Assembly: GCF_008932245.1 (NCBI RefSeq)
Contig: NZ_CP034909.1
Coordinates: 1,612,001-1,676,000, forward strand
Source: Sinorhizobium alkalisoli
GTDB lineage: Bacteria; Pseudomonadota; Alphaproteobacteria; Rhizobiales; Rhizobiaceae
DNA: 64,000 nt
Direction of reading: 5' to 3'
The position numbers and the translations under genes were made by a program. Below, one piece after another: positions 18,346-28,320 of the stretch. Within the stretch, counting starts at the first letter, position 1. Each line of letters starts with the position of its first letter. The notes under the pieces were generated by a model. It did no database searches, had not been told where the DNA came from, and saw only the letters and a program-made list of their open reading frames with translations.

Positions 18346-18871
18346 GGCCCAGTCCTCTTAATGTTTGTCGCATTGCGAGATATAAATACTGCATTGCGAG
18401 ACCGCACCGTTTTCAGACAGGTATCGTCCGCGGGCGCCGCTGCCATCTGCTTAAAAGGCGGCGCAATCAGGGCAGGAATTTGGGGACATGGTTAACGGCC
18501 ATTAAAGCGGCTGATTTCCTTGGCTTTTGGCGCCTCCGCCGCATCTTGTCGTTAACGAAACGTTAGGATTTTAGCGAATGCCGATTGCGCTTAATTGTAA
18601 GAAACTGGCTAATGTGTCACTACGATACGATTAGGAACATGCATGCATATGAAAATGGCAACTGTTCTGGTGGATAAGCTCAGCGCGCGGTGTCCCGATG
18701 CGATGCCAGCGGCTATTCCATCGAGGCGATGCAATCGGTGATCCGTCATGATACTGCGCAGATTGAGTGCGCATATCCTGTAGGCACCGCCCTGTTCAGG
18801 CTGTCTTGTGGCCCGACCGGCGGCGCCAAGCAGACGGCCATCAGCGGGCAAAAGTAGTGAGGCGTATCCCT
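18346..18871. other. Long divergent upstream region of the growth-ring gene
   Basis: This 526-bp AT-richer region separates the Hpt gene from the giant gene. It holds a direct repeat cattgcgaga (18373 and 18394 approximately), several ttaa-rich sites and no supported ORF. It probably contains the promoters of both genes. Confidence 0.5.
18552..18566. promoter_or_regulatory. CtrA-box-like site
   Basis: The sequence TTAA-N7-TTAG matches the TTAA-N7-TTAA CtrA pattern except for its last base. A second pair, TTAA-N6-TTAA, lies at 18492-18505 with spacing one short. Both stand in the region ahead of a polar growth gene. CtrA control is an inference from sequence only. Confidence 0.35.
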
Positions 18872-21800
18872 ATGGCGACGAAGAAGAGCAACGAGTCGAT
18901 CGACGAGAAGGCCTTCCAGGCTCTGGAGGCGGCACTGAAGATCGACTTTGACGACCTGAAGTCGGCCTTGAACGACAAGAATTCCTTGGATGATCCGGAG
19001 GAAATGGTGTCCGAGCCCAGCAAAGCGGCAGCATCCGACCAGGCTCGTCCTGCAAGGGCACAGCAGGAGAGCCTCAAGACGGCGCGCGAGGCCGAGCCAC
19101 CGCGCAGCCTCGCTCCGGAATCCGCGCCGAAGCAGCCGCCGCTTTCGCCTGCCAATGACGACACGCGCAGGTCGCCCGCTGCCTTGCTTCGTGCTTTCGA
19201 GGGGCGGACCAACCGTGCGGCGATCCGGGTTGCCGGCCTCATCTCAGCGGTTTGGGTCGTTGCCGGCCTGGGGATAGGCCATCTTCTCTATGCACCGCAG
19301 ATCTGGCAGATCCGTTCGCTCGGCGATCTGGCGGCCACGCCGGGTGCAATCGGCCTCCTGCTCGGTCTCGCCCTGCCCGTCATGCTGTTCTTCTCCTTCG
19401 CGATCATGATTGCGCGCGCGCAGGAGCTGCGCAATGCAGCGCGGTCGATGGCAGAGGTCGCCCTGCGGCTCGCCGAGCCGGAAACCGCAGCTGCCGACCG
19501 CGTCATGACCGTCGGACAGGCGGTCCGCCGCGAAGTCTCGGCCATGAACGAAGGCATCGAGCGCACAATTGCCCGCGCGACCGAACTCGAAGCGCTTGTA
19601 CACTCCGAAGTCAATGCGCTTGAGCGCAGCTACAGCGAGAACGAGTTGCGCGTTCGCACGCTCGTCCAGGAGCTCGGGCTGGAGCGCGAGGCGATCGTCG
19701 GTCATTCCGAGCGCATCCGCGCGGCGATTGCCGGCGCACACAACAAGCTGAAGGACGATCTCGAACTCGCCGGCGAAGACATCGCATCACGCATCGCGGT
19801 TTCCGGTGAAGCCTTCGCGTCGCTCATCGACACGCGTGCGGCAGCACTCACCGAGAAATCGGATCACGCGTTGCAGAGCCTCGACGCGATGCTGTCGAAC
19901 CGTACCGACACGCTGCTCTCCGGCCTGAACAGCGCCGGCGAGACGCTCAACGGCGAGTTCGACGCCCGCCTCGATGCGCTCAGCGACACGTTGACGAAGC
20001 GCGGCGAGCAATTGCTCGGCCAGTTCGAGACCCGTGCCTCCACGCTCGACGCCAATACGGAAAAGCTCAATGCGGCCCTCAACGAGCGCGCCCGCCAGTT
20101 GAACGAGACTCTGATCGCGCGCACGCGCGATCTTAACGAAAGCCTCAGCGTCGGCCAGCAGGCGATCGCCGGCGGCCTCGACGAGGTGCTGACGTCGCTC
20201 AATGCAGCGCTCGACGAAAAGGGCGCGAGCTTCCGCCAGAGCCTGAAATCGAGCGCCGACGATGCGATCATGGATCTCGACCTCAGGGGCGGCTTCTTCG
20301 AAGAAAAGCTTCAGACGACCGTCGGACAGCTCGCCACCGCCTTCGACGAGCGTTTCCACGAGTTCGCGAGCGCGTTCGACAAGCGCGCAAGCATGCTCGA
20401 CTCCAAGCTCATGGAAAGCCTGCACCGTATCAACGAAACCGTTTCGGGCGGCGCGGACGCGATCGGCAGCACCCTTGACGGCAGCATCGAAAAGATCGGC
20501 TCGGCGCTTTCGGATCAATCGCTGACGCTCGCGACGGCGCTCGGCGCGACCCAGGATTTCATCGAGGAAACGATCGGCAACCGCACCTCGGAACTCAGCA
20601 ATCTCATCGGCGACGCCCACAGCCGCATCGACGGCGTGCTTTCGGAAAAGACCGGTTCGCTCATGGGGGCGCTGAAGGAGGCGCAGGAACGCATCGAGGG
20701 CGGCTTCGGCCAGCGCGCGGACGCGCTCGCCAATGCCCTGACAACCAGCGAACAGCGCCTTACACAAGGCCTCGACTCGCGGACTTCCGCGTTCATCGAC
20801 GGCCTGCAGTCGGCCCATGCGCGCATCGAACAGACGCTCACCGGATCCACCGACGAGATCACCAGTGCGATCGCGGCAAGTCAGCATCGGCTGGATAGTA
20901 CGCTGTCCGAGCGCACGGCTGCGCTTTCGACTGCCCTCGCCACCGGCACCAGCACGATCGAGGGTGCCGTGAACAATACGGCCGACCGACTCGAGCGCGT
21001 CCTCTCCGAGCGCGGTCAGGCGATCTTCGAAACGCTCACCAGCCAGACGAGCGCGCTTGAAGGCGCGCTGTCCGATCAAAGCCAGGCAATCGCCGAAACG
21101 CTCTCCAGCAAGGCGGCAGCCCTCGACGGGGTTCTGTCCGAGCGCAGCCAGGCGATCACCGACACGCTCACCAGCCAGACGGCGGCCCTCGAGGGCGTGC
21201 TGGCCGAGCGGAGCAAGGCGATCAATGAGACGCTCGCCGGCCGGACGGCCGCCCTTGACGGGGTCATGTCCGAGCGCAGCCGGGCAATCACCGACACGCT
21301 CACCACCCAGACGGCCGCTCTTGACGGGGTCCTGTCCGAGCGCAGCCAGGCGATCACCGAGACGCTGGCCAACCAAACCACGGCGCTCGACGGCGTGCTC
21401 TCCGAGCGCGCGGCCCAGATCAGTTCAACCATGTCGACCCGCGCCAACGAGATGGCGGACACGCTCAGCCGCCATGCCGAGGACGTGGCCGACAACCTGA
21501 CCTTCCGGGCGATGGCGGTGGCCGAAACCATGACCGACCGGGTCGGCGAGATCGAAAACAAGCTTTCGCAGAGCGTCTCGGAGGTCGCCGAGAACCTCGG
21601 TGGCCGCGTCAGCCAGATCGCCGACACGCTCACCGACACCAGCGCCCGCATCGCCGAGGACCTGAGCAGCCGGGTCGGCAAGATTTCCGATGCGCTGACA
21701 GGCACGAGCGCGGAGATTGCCGAGGCGCTCACCGCCCGCACCTCGGAAGCGACTTCATCGCTCGCCGGCAAGGCGGCGGAAATCGAGCAGACGCTCTCCG

Positions 21801-24800
21801 GAAAGGCCGAGCATTTGCGGGACACCCTGTCTGCGACCCATAACCAGATCCGCTCGACGCTCGACGACCGGATCAATGCAATCAACCTCGCCGTGGGCCA
21901 GGGCCGGGAGCAATTGGAAGAGCTCCTGTCTGACCAGTCCATGGCGGTGGCGACGACGCTCGCGACCAGTGCCAGCATGCTCGAAATGACCCTGGAGGAG
22001 CGCCAGGCCGCACTCGCCGGCGCCATAGACCGCAGCACCGAGGCGCTCGACGCCCGCATGCGCTCCACGACCGGCACCATTGCGGAACGCCTCTCGGAAA
22101 CGGCGGACCAGATCAGCCTCGCGGCGGACTCGCTTACCCATCGCGTCGATATCTCGATCAACGGCATCAATAGTCGGCTCGACGATACCGGCGCCCGCAT
22201 CGAGACGAGCCTCGGCTCGCTCGAAGACCGGGTGCGCGACAGCGTTACCACCGTCACCACCCTCGTCGATGACAGCGGCAGCCGTATCGAAACGACAATC
22301 GGCGCCCTTGAGGAGCGTATCCGCGGCAGTGTCGGCAGCGTCAACGCCGTCGTCGACGATACCGGCGCCCGCATCGAAACGAGCCTCGACTCGCTCGAAG
22401 GACGGATTCGCGACAGCGTCGGAAACGTCAACTCGATCGTCGATAGTGCCGGCCAGCGTCTTGCCGAGAGTCTTGGCGAACGGGCGGGCGAAATCGACCG
22501 GATCACCGAAACCGCCGCAACCCGCATCTCCTCCGCCCTCGAGGCAGGCGCCGGTCGCATCGAGGAGCGCCTCGGCACTATGGATCGTGCCCTCAACATC
22601 GGCCTCGAGAACGTCAACCGGACGCTCGAAGGCAAGGCGGCAGCGCTCGTCACCAGCCTGCGCGGCGCCGTCGGCGATGCCACTCATGAGATCGATGCAG
22701 AGGCTGCGCGATCGGCCGAGATCCTGTCCAAGACGGGCTCGGAGTTCGCCAGTGCGCTTGCCGCCCGAAATGCGGAATTCGCCGCCTCGCTCGAACAAGC
22801 CACTTCGGCCACGGCCGCCCGCCAGGCGGATCTCGCCCGCTCGGTCGCCGATGCCGCCGACACGGCTACGGCTCGGCTGGCTACGACGCACAGCCAGATC
22901 GCCAACCACGCCCAAAACATCCAGCAGAGCCTGACCGACGCAGAAAAGGCTCTCGAAACGCGCAGCCAGTCGATCCGCGGCGCACTCGATGAAAGCACCC
23001 GCGAGCTCAACTCGATGCTGGCCGGCCGCTCGCTCGAACTTTCCCGCCTGATCGACGAGAAGGCGCGACCGGTGATCGACCAATATGCCGCCACGGGCAA
23101 GGAAGCCGCCGAAGCCATTGCCGCCCTCACCCAGGAGAGCGCCGATCGGCTGCGTGCCGAAAGCGCATCCCTCGTCAACGCCATCACAGAGCGGACCAGT
23201 GAAACCCTGGATGCCATCTCGCTGCGCGCCGACGAGACCGCCCAGGCGATGAAGATGGTCGAAAACCGCCTGCAGTCGACGGCGATGGGGCTTATCGACC
23301 GGCTCGCGGCGAACAATTCCGCGATCACATCGGTCATCGAACAGGCCAGCAACAATCTCGGGGAAATGGATCAGCGCCTGGAGGCGACCGCCGCAAAGTT
23401 CTCCGAATCCACCCGACAGGCCTCCGACATGCTGTCCACCTCGACGCGCCTTATAGAAGGCAAGGTCGACAAGCTGTCCGACATTTCCTCCTCCACGCTC
23501 TCGCAGGTCGCCGGCATCGTCGGCCGTTTTGACGATCATTCGAAAGTGCTCGGACAGGCATCCGAGCTCTTGTCCGCCGCCCAATCGAACCTCGTCAGCA
23601 CGCTCGAGGAGCGGCAGGATGCGCTGCGCACGCTGTCGGTCGGCCTCGTCCAACGCTCGGAAGAAATCGAACGGACGATGCGCGCGCTCGAGGGCTTCGT
23701 CGACGGCGCATTCCAGCGGGCCGAAGAGCGCTCCGGACAGGTTGCCGGCAATCTTCGCAGCGGCATTCAGTCCTCCTTTACCGATGTCGGCCGACTGCTG
23801 TCGACCACCGAGCAGCGGGCGGCCGAGGCGGCGGAGGCCATGCGCAGCGCGCTCGCACAGGCCGGCGATGATGCGGCCGCTTCGGTGCAGGACGTCTTCT
23901 CGCGCGCCGAGGAACGTTCGCGGGAGATCGCCAATACATTGCGCTCCGGCGTCGAAGGTTCGCTTGCCGACGTCAACAGGACATTGTCGCAGGTGGAAGG
24001 CCGGGCGCTCAGCGCCTCCGACAGCCTGCGCCAGGCGATCGGCAAGGCGGGCGAAGAAGCCGGTCAGGCACTCGAAGGCGCCTTCGCCAGCGCGGAAGAG
24101 CGGGCAAAGGACGTCACCTTGCGGCTGCGCGACGGCGTCGGCGCCTCCGTCGCCGACATCGAGCGGATGCTCGCAGAGAGCGGCAAGAAGTCCGATGGCG
24201 TGGCAACTCAGTTGCGCGAGGCCGTGCGCCAGGCGATCGACGATGCGATCAATCGCTTCAGCGGCGCCACCGACGACATCCGCCGTTCCGCCGGCGAGAT
24301 CCGCAAGGAACTCGACATGACCCGCCAGGAGCTGAAGCGCGGCGCCTTCGACCTGCCGGAAGAGGCCAAGGAGAACGCCGCGCTCATGCGTCGTGCGGTC
24401 GGCGAGCAGATCAAGGCGCTGCAGGAACTGTCGGACATCATCGGCAAGTCCTCGACGCAACTCGAAGTTGCTCAGCCGAAGGCCGTACCCGCGCCCGTCC
24501 CTGCCCCCGCTCCCGTGTCGCAGGCGGCGGTGGCCCTGCCGGCAGCCATGCCGCAACAGGCGGCCTCGCCGCAACCGTCCGTGGTGCATCAGCCGGTCCC
24601 GGGTGGTGCGTTGCGCGGGAGCCTCGGTCTTGAACAGGCGACACGGCCGCTGCAGCCTGCCCGTACGCCGGCTGTCGAGGAACGCACCGAGGAAGGCGGC
24701 GGCTGGATGCGCGATCTGCTTCGCGCCGCCTCCCGCGAGGAAGAGCCGCAGCCTGCACGCCCGCGCCCGCCAGAAAGCCAGCCGGTGGCGCGTGCCGGTG

Positions 24801-25162
24801 ACAATCGCAACCCCCGTCACGTGGTCGAATCGCTGAACTCGCTCTCGGTCGACATTGCGCGGGCGATCGACCATGACGCTTCAGTCGAACTGTGGCGGCG
24901 CTATCAGCGTGGCGAGCGCGACGTCTTTACCCGGCGTCTCTACACGCTGAAGGGCCAGCAGACGTTCGACGAGATCAAACGCAAATACGACCGCGAGCCC
25001 GAGTTCCGCACCGCGGTGGACCGCTACATTGCCGACTTCGAGAAGCTGCTCTCCGATGTGGCGCGCAACGATCCCGACAAGCGCATTACGCAGACCTATC
25101 TGACCTCGGATACCGGCAAGGTCTACACCATGCTCGCCCACGCCGCCGGCCGCTTCAACTGA
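18872..25162 (+). CDS. rgsE: Giant coiled-coil polar growth-ring protein (GPR/RgsE homologue)
   Basis: A 2096-aa membrane-anchored scaffold. Family knowledge: Agrobacterium GPR and its S. meliloti homologue RgsE form a ring at the growing pole and are needed for polar growth. The sequence shows an acidic/polar N-terminus, two membrane segments (about 118-140 and 160-182), and then ~1600 residues of apolipoprotein-like amphipathic repeats. Three repeat types are visible: 22-residue units (LDGVLSERSQAITDTL type), 29-residue units (VDDTGARIETSLDSLE type) and 62-residue units (AEERS...LRSG type). A Pro/Ala linker (APVPAPAPVSQ) and a compact C-terminal domain (SVDIARAIDHDASVELWRRYQRGE through YTMLAHAAGRF, ~110 aa) follow. 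The start MATKKSNESID follows GTGAGG; the 35 codons upstream lack a site. A terminator follows. Confidence 0.85.
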   Translation: MATKKSNESIDEKAFQALEAALKIDFDDLKSALNDKNSLDDPEEMVSEPSKAAASDQARPARAQQESLKTAREAEPPRSLAPESAPKQPPLSPANDDTRRSPAALLRAFEGRTNRAAIRVAGLISAVWVVAGLGIGHLLYAPQIWQIRSLGDLAATPGAIGLLLGLALPVMLFFSFAIMIARAQELRNAARSMAEVALRLAEPETAAADRVMTVGQAVRREVSAMNEGIERTIARATELEALVHSEVNALERSYSENELRVRTLVQELGLEREAIVGHSERIRAAIAGAHNKLKDDLELAGEDIASRIAVSGEAFASLIDTRAAALTEKSDHALQSLDAMLSNRTDTLLSGLNSAGETLNGEFDARLDALSDTLTKRGEQLLGQFETRASTLDANTEKLNAALNERARQLNETLIARTRDLNESLSVGQQAIAGGLDEVLTSLNAALDEKGASFRQSLKSSADDAIMDLDLRGGFFEEKLQTTVGQLATAFDERFHEFASAFDKRASMLDSKLMESLHRINETVSGGADAIGSTLDGSIEKIGSALSDQSLTLATALGATQDFIEETIGNRTSELSNLIGDAHSRIDGVLSEKTGSLMGALKEAQERIEGGFGQRADALANALTTSEQRLTQGLDSRTSAFIDGLQSAHARIEQTLTGSTDEITSAIAASQHRLDSTLSERTAALSTALATGTSTIEGAVNNTADRLERVLSERGQAIFETLTSQTSALEGALSDQSQAIAETLSSKAAALDGVLSERSQAITDTLTSQTAALEGVLAERSKAINETLAGRTAALDGVMSERSRAITDTLTTQTAALDGVLSERSQAITETLANQTTALDGVLSERAAQISSTMSTRANEMADTLSRHAEDVADNLTFRAMAVAETMTDRVGEIENKLSQSVSEVAENLGGRVSQIADTLTDTSARIAEDLSSRVGKISDALTGTSAEIAEALTARTSEATSSLAGKAAEIEQTLSGKAEHLRDTLSATHNQIRSTLDDRINAINLAVGQGREQLEELLSDQSMAVATTLATSASMLEMTLEERQAALAGAIDRSTEALDARMRSTTGTIAERLSETADQISLAADSLTHRVDISINGINSRLDDTGARIETSLGSLEDRVRDSVTTVTTLVDDSGSRIETTIGALEERIRGSVGSVNAVVDDTGARIETSLDSLEGRIRDSVGNVNSIVDSAGQRLAESLGERAGEIDRITETAATRISSALEAGAGRIEERLGTMDRALNIGLENVNRTLEGKAAALVTSLRGAVGDATHEIDAEAARSAEILSKTGSEFASALAARNAEFAASLEQATSATAARQADLARSVADAADTATARLATTHSQIANHAQNIQQSLTDAEKALETRSQSIRGALDESTRELNSMLAGRSLELSRLIDEKARPVIDQYAATGKEAAEAIAALTQESADRLRAESASLVNAITERTSETLDAISLRADETAQAMKMVENRLQSTAMGLIDRLAANNSAITSVIEQASNNLGEMDQRLEATAAKFSESTRQASDMLSTSTRLIEGKVDKLSDISSSTLSQVAGIVGRFDDHSKVLGQASELLSAAQSNLVSTLEERQDALRTLSVGLVQRSEEIERTMRALEGFVDGAFQRAEERSGQVAGNLRSGIQSSFTDVGRLLSTTEQRAAEAAEAMRSALAQAGDDAAASVQDVFSRAEERSREIANTLRSGVEGSLADVNRTLSQVEGRALSASDSLRQAIGKAGEEAGQALEGAFASAEERAKDVTLRLRDGVGASVADIERMLAESGKKSDGVATQLREAVRQAIDDAINRFSGATDDIRRSAGEIRKELDMTRQELKRGAFDLPEEAKENAALMRRAVGEQIKALQELSDIIGKSSTQLEVAQPKAVPAPVPAPAPVSQAAVALPAAMPQQAASPQPSVVHQPVPGGALRGSLGLEQATRPLQPARTPAVEERTEEGGGWMRDLLRAASREEEPQPARPRPPESQPVARAGDNRNPRHVVESLNSLSVDIARAIDHDASVELWRRYQRGERDVFTRRLYTLKGQQTFDEIKRKYDREPEFRTAVDRYIADFEKLLSDVARNDPDKRITQTYLTSDTGKVYTMLAHAAGRFN
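20990..21385 (+). repeat. Six tandem 66-bp repeats inside the growth-ring gene
   Basis: Six in-frame 22-codon units start at 20990, 21056, 21122, 21188, 21254 and 21320. Each unit reads L-D/E-G-V-L-S-E-R-S-Q-A-I and then x-TL-x-x-x-x-A. The period of 22 is the one used by apolipoprotein A-type helices. A seventh, partial unit begins at 21386. Confidence 0.9.
22178..22438 (+). repeat. Three tandem 87-bp repeats inside the growth-ring gene
   Basis: Three 29-codon units start at 22178, 22265 and 22352, each with DD(T/S)G(A/S)RIET followed by LE and a (V/I)R(D/G)SV segment. The period differs from the 22-residue block, which points to a separate expansion event. Confidence 0.85.
23711..24256 (+). 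repeat. Three tandem ~186-bp repeats inside the growth-ring gene
   Basis: Units of 62, 62 and 58 codons start at 23711, 23897 and 24083. Each opens with F-x-x-AEER, followed by a LR-(S/D)-G segment and D(V/I)-x-R-x-L about 24 residues in. Confidence 0.8.
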
Positions 25163-25193
25163 CGGCAGGCGGAACCGCTGGCGCCAAGGACAA

Positions 25194-25231
25194 AACGGCC
25201 CTGCCGCAAGACAGGGCCGTTGACTTTTTTT
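25194..25231 (+). terminator. Rho-independent terminator of the growth-ring gene
   Basis: A perfect 10-bp stem (aacggccctg / cagggccgtt, 8-nt loop) followed by gac and seven T, 31 nt after the stop codon. Confidence 0.92.
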
Positions 25232-25330
25232 GCGGCTGTGCACCGGTGCCAACGGAAGTGCGATCACTGTAGGCTTTTCGAATTCCGGCTTGGCGAAATT
25301 CTGTTCCGATTATCGGGACGATGCGCCACC

Positions 25331-25378
25331 TGCACGCGTTATCAGGCGCGCAAAGGACGCTGTGGCATTTCGATGCTG
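25331..25378 (+). repeat. Mosaic repeat, partial and diverged (module A end)
   Basis: Matches the second half of module A (cgttatcaggcgcgcaaagg, acgctgt) and the spacer, then stops before module B. Confidence 0.6.
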
Positions 25379-25494
25379 TCGTCACCCCAATCCAACTGCT
25401 GAAATGGCAGGGCTTTCGCGGTAATCTGTTCGCCATGGCGTCGTGACGCCACGCCCCGTGGCGCCGGGCGCGGATAAGCGCACGGGAGGTCGAA

Positions 25495-25917
25495 ATGAGA
25501 CCGCGACTGAAAGTCCTGACCTTGGCGGTGGATGACCTGGAGAGCTCCCTCGCCTTTTATCGAGACGGGATGGGCCTGCCGACGAAGGGGATCGTCGGGC
25601 AGCAATTCGAGGATGGAGCCGTCGTCTTCATCCATTTGAACGACGACCTGATCCTGGCGCTTTATCCTGCGCCGTCGCTCGCCAAGGATGCGAAGATAGA
25701 GGTAACGCAGCGGCGACTCGGCGCCGTTTCGCTCGGACACATCGTCAACTCGAAAGAGGAGGTCGATGCGATCATGAGGCAGGCCGCAGGCGCCGGCGCG
25801 GTTATCACGGATCCGGCGTGCCAGCGCTTCTGGGGCGGCTATTCCGGCTATTTCCATGACCCGAATGGCCATCTCTGGGAGATTGCCTGGAACCCGCAAT
25901 GGACTGTTCCCGATTGA
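25495..25917 (+). CDS. VOC-superfamily (glyoxalase-like) protein
   Basis: A 140-aa protein with the two beta-alpha-beta-beta-beta modules of the vicinal oxygen chelate fold. LKVLTLAVDDLESSLAFYRDGMGLP is a classic first module, and GGYSGYFHDPNGHLWEIAWNP is a typical second module end, with the Glu metal ligand in HLWEIAW. The usual first-module His ligand is replaced (TLAVDD), so metal binding may be altered. The ribosome binding site GGGAGG precedes the ATG by 7 nt. The gene is single and its substrate cannot be told. Confidence 0.85.
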   Translation: MRPRLKVLTLAVDDLESSLAFYRDGMGLPTKGIVGQQFEDGAVVFIHLNDDLILALYPAPSLAKDAKIEVTQRRLGAVSLGHIVNSKEEVDAIMRQAAGAGAVITDPACQRFWGGYSGYFHDPNGHLWEIAWNPQWTVPD

Positions 25918-26064
25918 CAGGCTTACGGCGCGCCCCGCGTTCTTCAGGACGCATGGCGCGGCAACGCCTTGAATCTACCCATCGTGCCTTCCGAACTGAT
26001 ATTCGGCAGAACGAGTCTGCCCGTACCATGCCGGATGCGCCTGGGCACACGTTCCAACAAAGAA

Positions 26065-26084
26065 GCCCCGGCATAAACCGGGGC
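26065..26084 (-). terminator. Probable terminator of the petABC operon
   Basis: A 7-bp stem gccccgg / ccggggc with a 6-nt loop lies 37 nt after the petC stop and is followed on the minus strand by TTCTTTGTT, a modest U-rich tail. Confidence 0.65.
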
Positions 26085-26120
26085 CCGTCGCTCAATCGTC
26101 CGGTTTTCCCGGTGGTTCGA

Positions 26121-26993
26121 TTAATGGTCCTTGTTCGCGTAGACCGACTTCTTCGTCAGATAGATGAGGCCGGTGAAGATGAGCAGGAACACCATGACCA
26201 TGAAGCCGGTGCGCTTGCGATCCTCGAGATGCGGCTCGGCGGCCCACATCAGGAAGGCCGAAACGTCGCGGGCGTATTGATCCACCGTCTGCGGCGCGCC
26301 GTCGTCATAGGTGACCTGGTCATCGGAAAGTGGCGGCGCCATCGCCAAAGCCGCGGCGCTGGCGAAATACGGGTTGTAATGGGTGCCCTCTGCGACCTCG
26401 ACGCCCGCCGGCGGATCCTGATAGCCGGTCAGCAGCGCGTGGATGTAGTCCGGACCGCCTTCCTGATAGGGCCAGAACATGTCGAAGACGAACTGCGGGA
26501 AGCCGCGCTCGATGCCGCGCGCCTTTGCGATCAGCGAGAAGTCCGGCGGAGCCGCACCGTTGTTCGCCGCCGCAGCCGCTTCCTTGTTCGGGAACGGTGA
26601 CGGGAAGTAATCCGACGGAATGGCCTTGCGCGTGAACATCTCGCCGTCCGCGTTCGGGCCATCCTCCACTTCATAGTTCGCCGCAAAGGCTTTCACCTGA
26701 GCATCGGAATAGCCGAGGTCCTCCAACGTGCGGAAGGGCACCAGGGTCATCGAATGGCAGGCCGAACAGACTTCGGTATAGACCTTCAGACCGCGCTGCA
26801 GCTGGCCCTTGTCGTAGTGGCCGAACAGGCCGGCAAAGGTCCAATCCTCCTGCTTAGGCTTGTGGATTGGATAATGCGGCGTGCCGCCTTCTGCGTGACC
26901 TTCGCCGCCGGCGTCGTCCTGCGCGATGGCCGCTCCGAGCCCGAGACCGGCGACGACAGCGAGTGACAGAATGCCTGTAACAAGCTTTTTCAT
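26121..26993 (-). CDS. petC: Cytochrome c1 of the bc1 complex
   Basis: Membrane-anchored c-type cytochrome, 290 aa, that passes electrons from the Rieske centre to soluble cytochrome c. A signal peptide opens the protein (KKLVTGILSLAVVAGLGLGAAIAQ). The covalent heme motif is CSACHS at about residues 82-87. A C-terminal membrane anchor (TGFMVMVFLLIFTGLIYL) follows the Met-ligand region (ALAMAPPLSDD). It is a separate c1 gene, not the cytochrome b/c1 fusion found in Bradyrhizobium. It is the third gene of petA-petB-petC and starts 32 nt after petB. Confidence 0.95.
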   Translation of the reverse strand: MKKLVTGILSLAVVAGLGLGAAIAQDDAGGEGHAEGGTPHYPIHKPKQEDWTFAGLFGHYDKGQLQRGLKVYTEVCSACHSMTLVPFRTLEDLGYSDAQVKAFAANYEVEDGPNADGEMFTRKAIPSDYFPSPFPNKEAAAAANNGAAPPDFSLIAKARGIERGFPQFVFDMFWPYQEGGPDYIHALLTGYQDPPAGVEVAEGTHYNPYFASAAALAMAPPLSDDQVTYDDGAPQTVDQYARDVSAFLMWAAEPHLEDRKRTGFMVMVFLLIFTGLIYLTKKSVYANKDH

Positions 26994-27025
26994 TGTTGTG
27001 AGTTCCTTATCAATCGCTGTTCCGG

Positions 27026-28306
27026 TCAGGCGTGCGCGGTCTTCGGCTGCGCCTTCGCATTCTGCTTCTCAAGCACCGCCTCCGTGATGGAATTCGGAAT
27101 GCGCTTCGGCGTCTCGATCAGGCCGAGGACCGGCATGACGACGAGGAAGAAGCCGAAATAATACAGCGTGCCGAGCTGCGACATCAGGACGTAGACGCCT
27201 TCCGCCGGACGCGAACCGAGCCAGCCGAGCATGATGGCGTCGGCGACGAAGATCCAGAAGAACAGCTTGTACCACGGGCGGTAGACGGCCGAACGGACCT
27301 TCGAGGTATCGAGCCAGGGCAGGAAGAACAGGACGAGGATAGAGCCGAACATCACCAGAACGCCGCCGAGCTTGGAGTCGATCGGGCCGATGTTGAAGGT
27401 GATGGCGCGCAGCATCGCGTAGAACGGCAGGTAATACCATTCCGGAACGATGTGGGCCGGGGTCTTCAGCGCGTCAGCCGGGATGTAGTTGTCCGGGTGG
27501 CCGAGGAAGTTCGGCATGTAGAAGACGAACCAGGCATAGACGATCAGGAAGATGGAAACGCCGAGCGCATCCTTCAGCGTCGCATAGGGCGTGAAGGGCA
27601 CGGTATCGGTCTTCGACTTGACCTCGACTCCCGTCGGGTTCGTCTGACCTGTGACGTGCAGCGCCCAGATGTGCAGGACGACGACGCCGGCGATCATGAA
27701 GGGCAGCAGATAGTGCAGCGAGAAGAAGCGGTTCAGCGTCGGCTGGTCGACGGCGAAGCCCCCAAGCAGGAACTGCTGGATCCATTCGCCGACCAGCGGG
27801 AAGGCCGAGAAGAAGCCGGTGATAACCGTCGCCCCCCAGAACGACATCTGCCCCCAGGGCAGCACGTAACCCATGAAGCCCGTCGCCATCATCAGGAGAT
27901 AGATCACGACGCCGAGAATCCAGAGGATCTCGCGCGGCGCCTTGTAGGAGCCGTAATAGAGGCCGCGGGCGATATGCAGATAGACCGCGATGAAGAAGAA
28001 GGACGCTCCATTGGCGTGCAGGTAGCGCAACAGCCAGCCTTGGTTGACGTCGCGCATGATCTTTTCGACCGAATTGAAGGCGACGCTCGTCTCGGCGGCA
28101 TAGTGCATGGCCAGCACGATGCCGGTCAGGATCTGCACGATCAGCATCACCGACAGCATGGCGCCGAACGTGTAAGCATAGTTGAGATTGCGCGGCACCG
28201 GATAGGAGACGAAAGAGTCGTGGATCAGACGCGGCAGCGGAAGACGGGAATCAACCCACTTCTCGATGCCCGTCGTTGGCGTGTAGGTTGAATGATCAGC
28301 ACTCAT
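27026..28306 (-). CDS. petB: Cytochrome b of the bc1 complex
   Basis: Integral membrane subunit of ubiquinol:cytochrome c oxidoreductase, 426 aa with eight expected helices. It shows heme-ligating histidines in the second and fourth helices ([22 protein letters not shown] region and [10 protein letters not shown]...VLHIWALH), the Qo-site PEWY motif ([14 protein letters not shown]) and [16 protein letters not shown]. The start MSADHSTY follows GGGGAC; a 59-codon upstream extension overlapping petA is rejected. It lies 14 nt after petA. Confidence 0.96.
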   Translation of the reverse strand: MSADHSTYTPTTGIEKWVDSRLPLPRLIHDSFVSYPVPRNLNYAYTFGAMLSVMLIVQILTGIVLAMHYAAETSVAFNSVEKIMRDVNQGWLLRYLHANGASFFFIAVYLHIARGLYYGSYKAPREILWILGVVIYLLMMATGFMGYVLPWGQMSFWGATVITGFFSAFPLVGEWIQQFLLGGFAVDQPTLNRFFSLHYLLPFMIAGVVVLHIWALHVTGQTNPTGVEVKSKTDTVPFTPYATLKDALGVSIFLIVYAWFVFYMPNFLGHPDNYIPADALKTPAHIVPEWYYLPFYAMLRAITFNIGPIDSKLGGVLVMFGSILVLFFLPWLDTSKVRSAVYRPWYKLFFWIFVADAIMLGWLGSRPAEGVYVLMSQLGTLYYFGFFLVVMPVLGLIETPKRIPNSITEAVLEKQNAKAQPKTAHA

Positions 28307-28320
28307 TATCAGTAGTCCCC

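Noticed and set aside
20990..21385. Regular 66-bp spacing that could suggest a CRISPR array
   Set aside because: The units are in frame, encode amphipathic helices and lack unique spacers between constant repeats.
21755..24874. A 1039-codon open frame antisense to the growth-ring gene
   Set aside because: It mirrors the GC-biased third positions and the repeats of the true gene, has no ribosome binding site, and its protein has no recognisable domain. The same holds for the antisense frame at 19787-21376.
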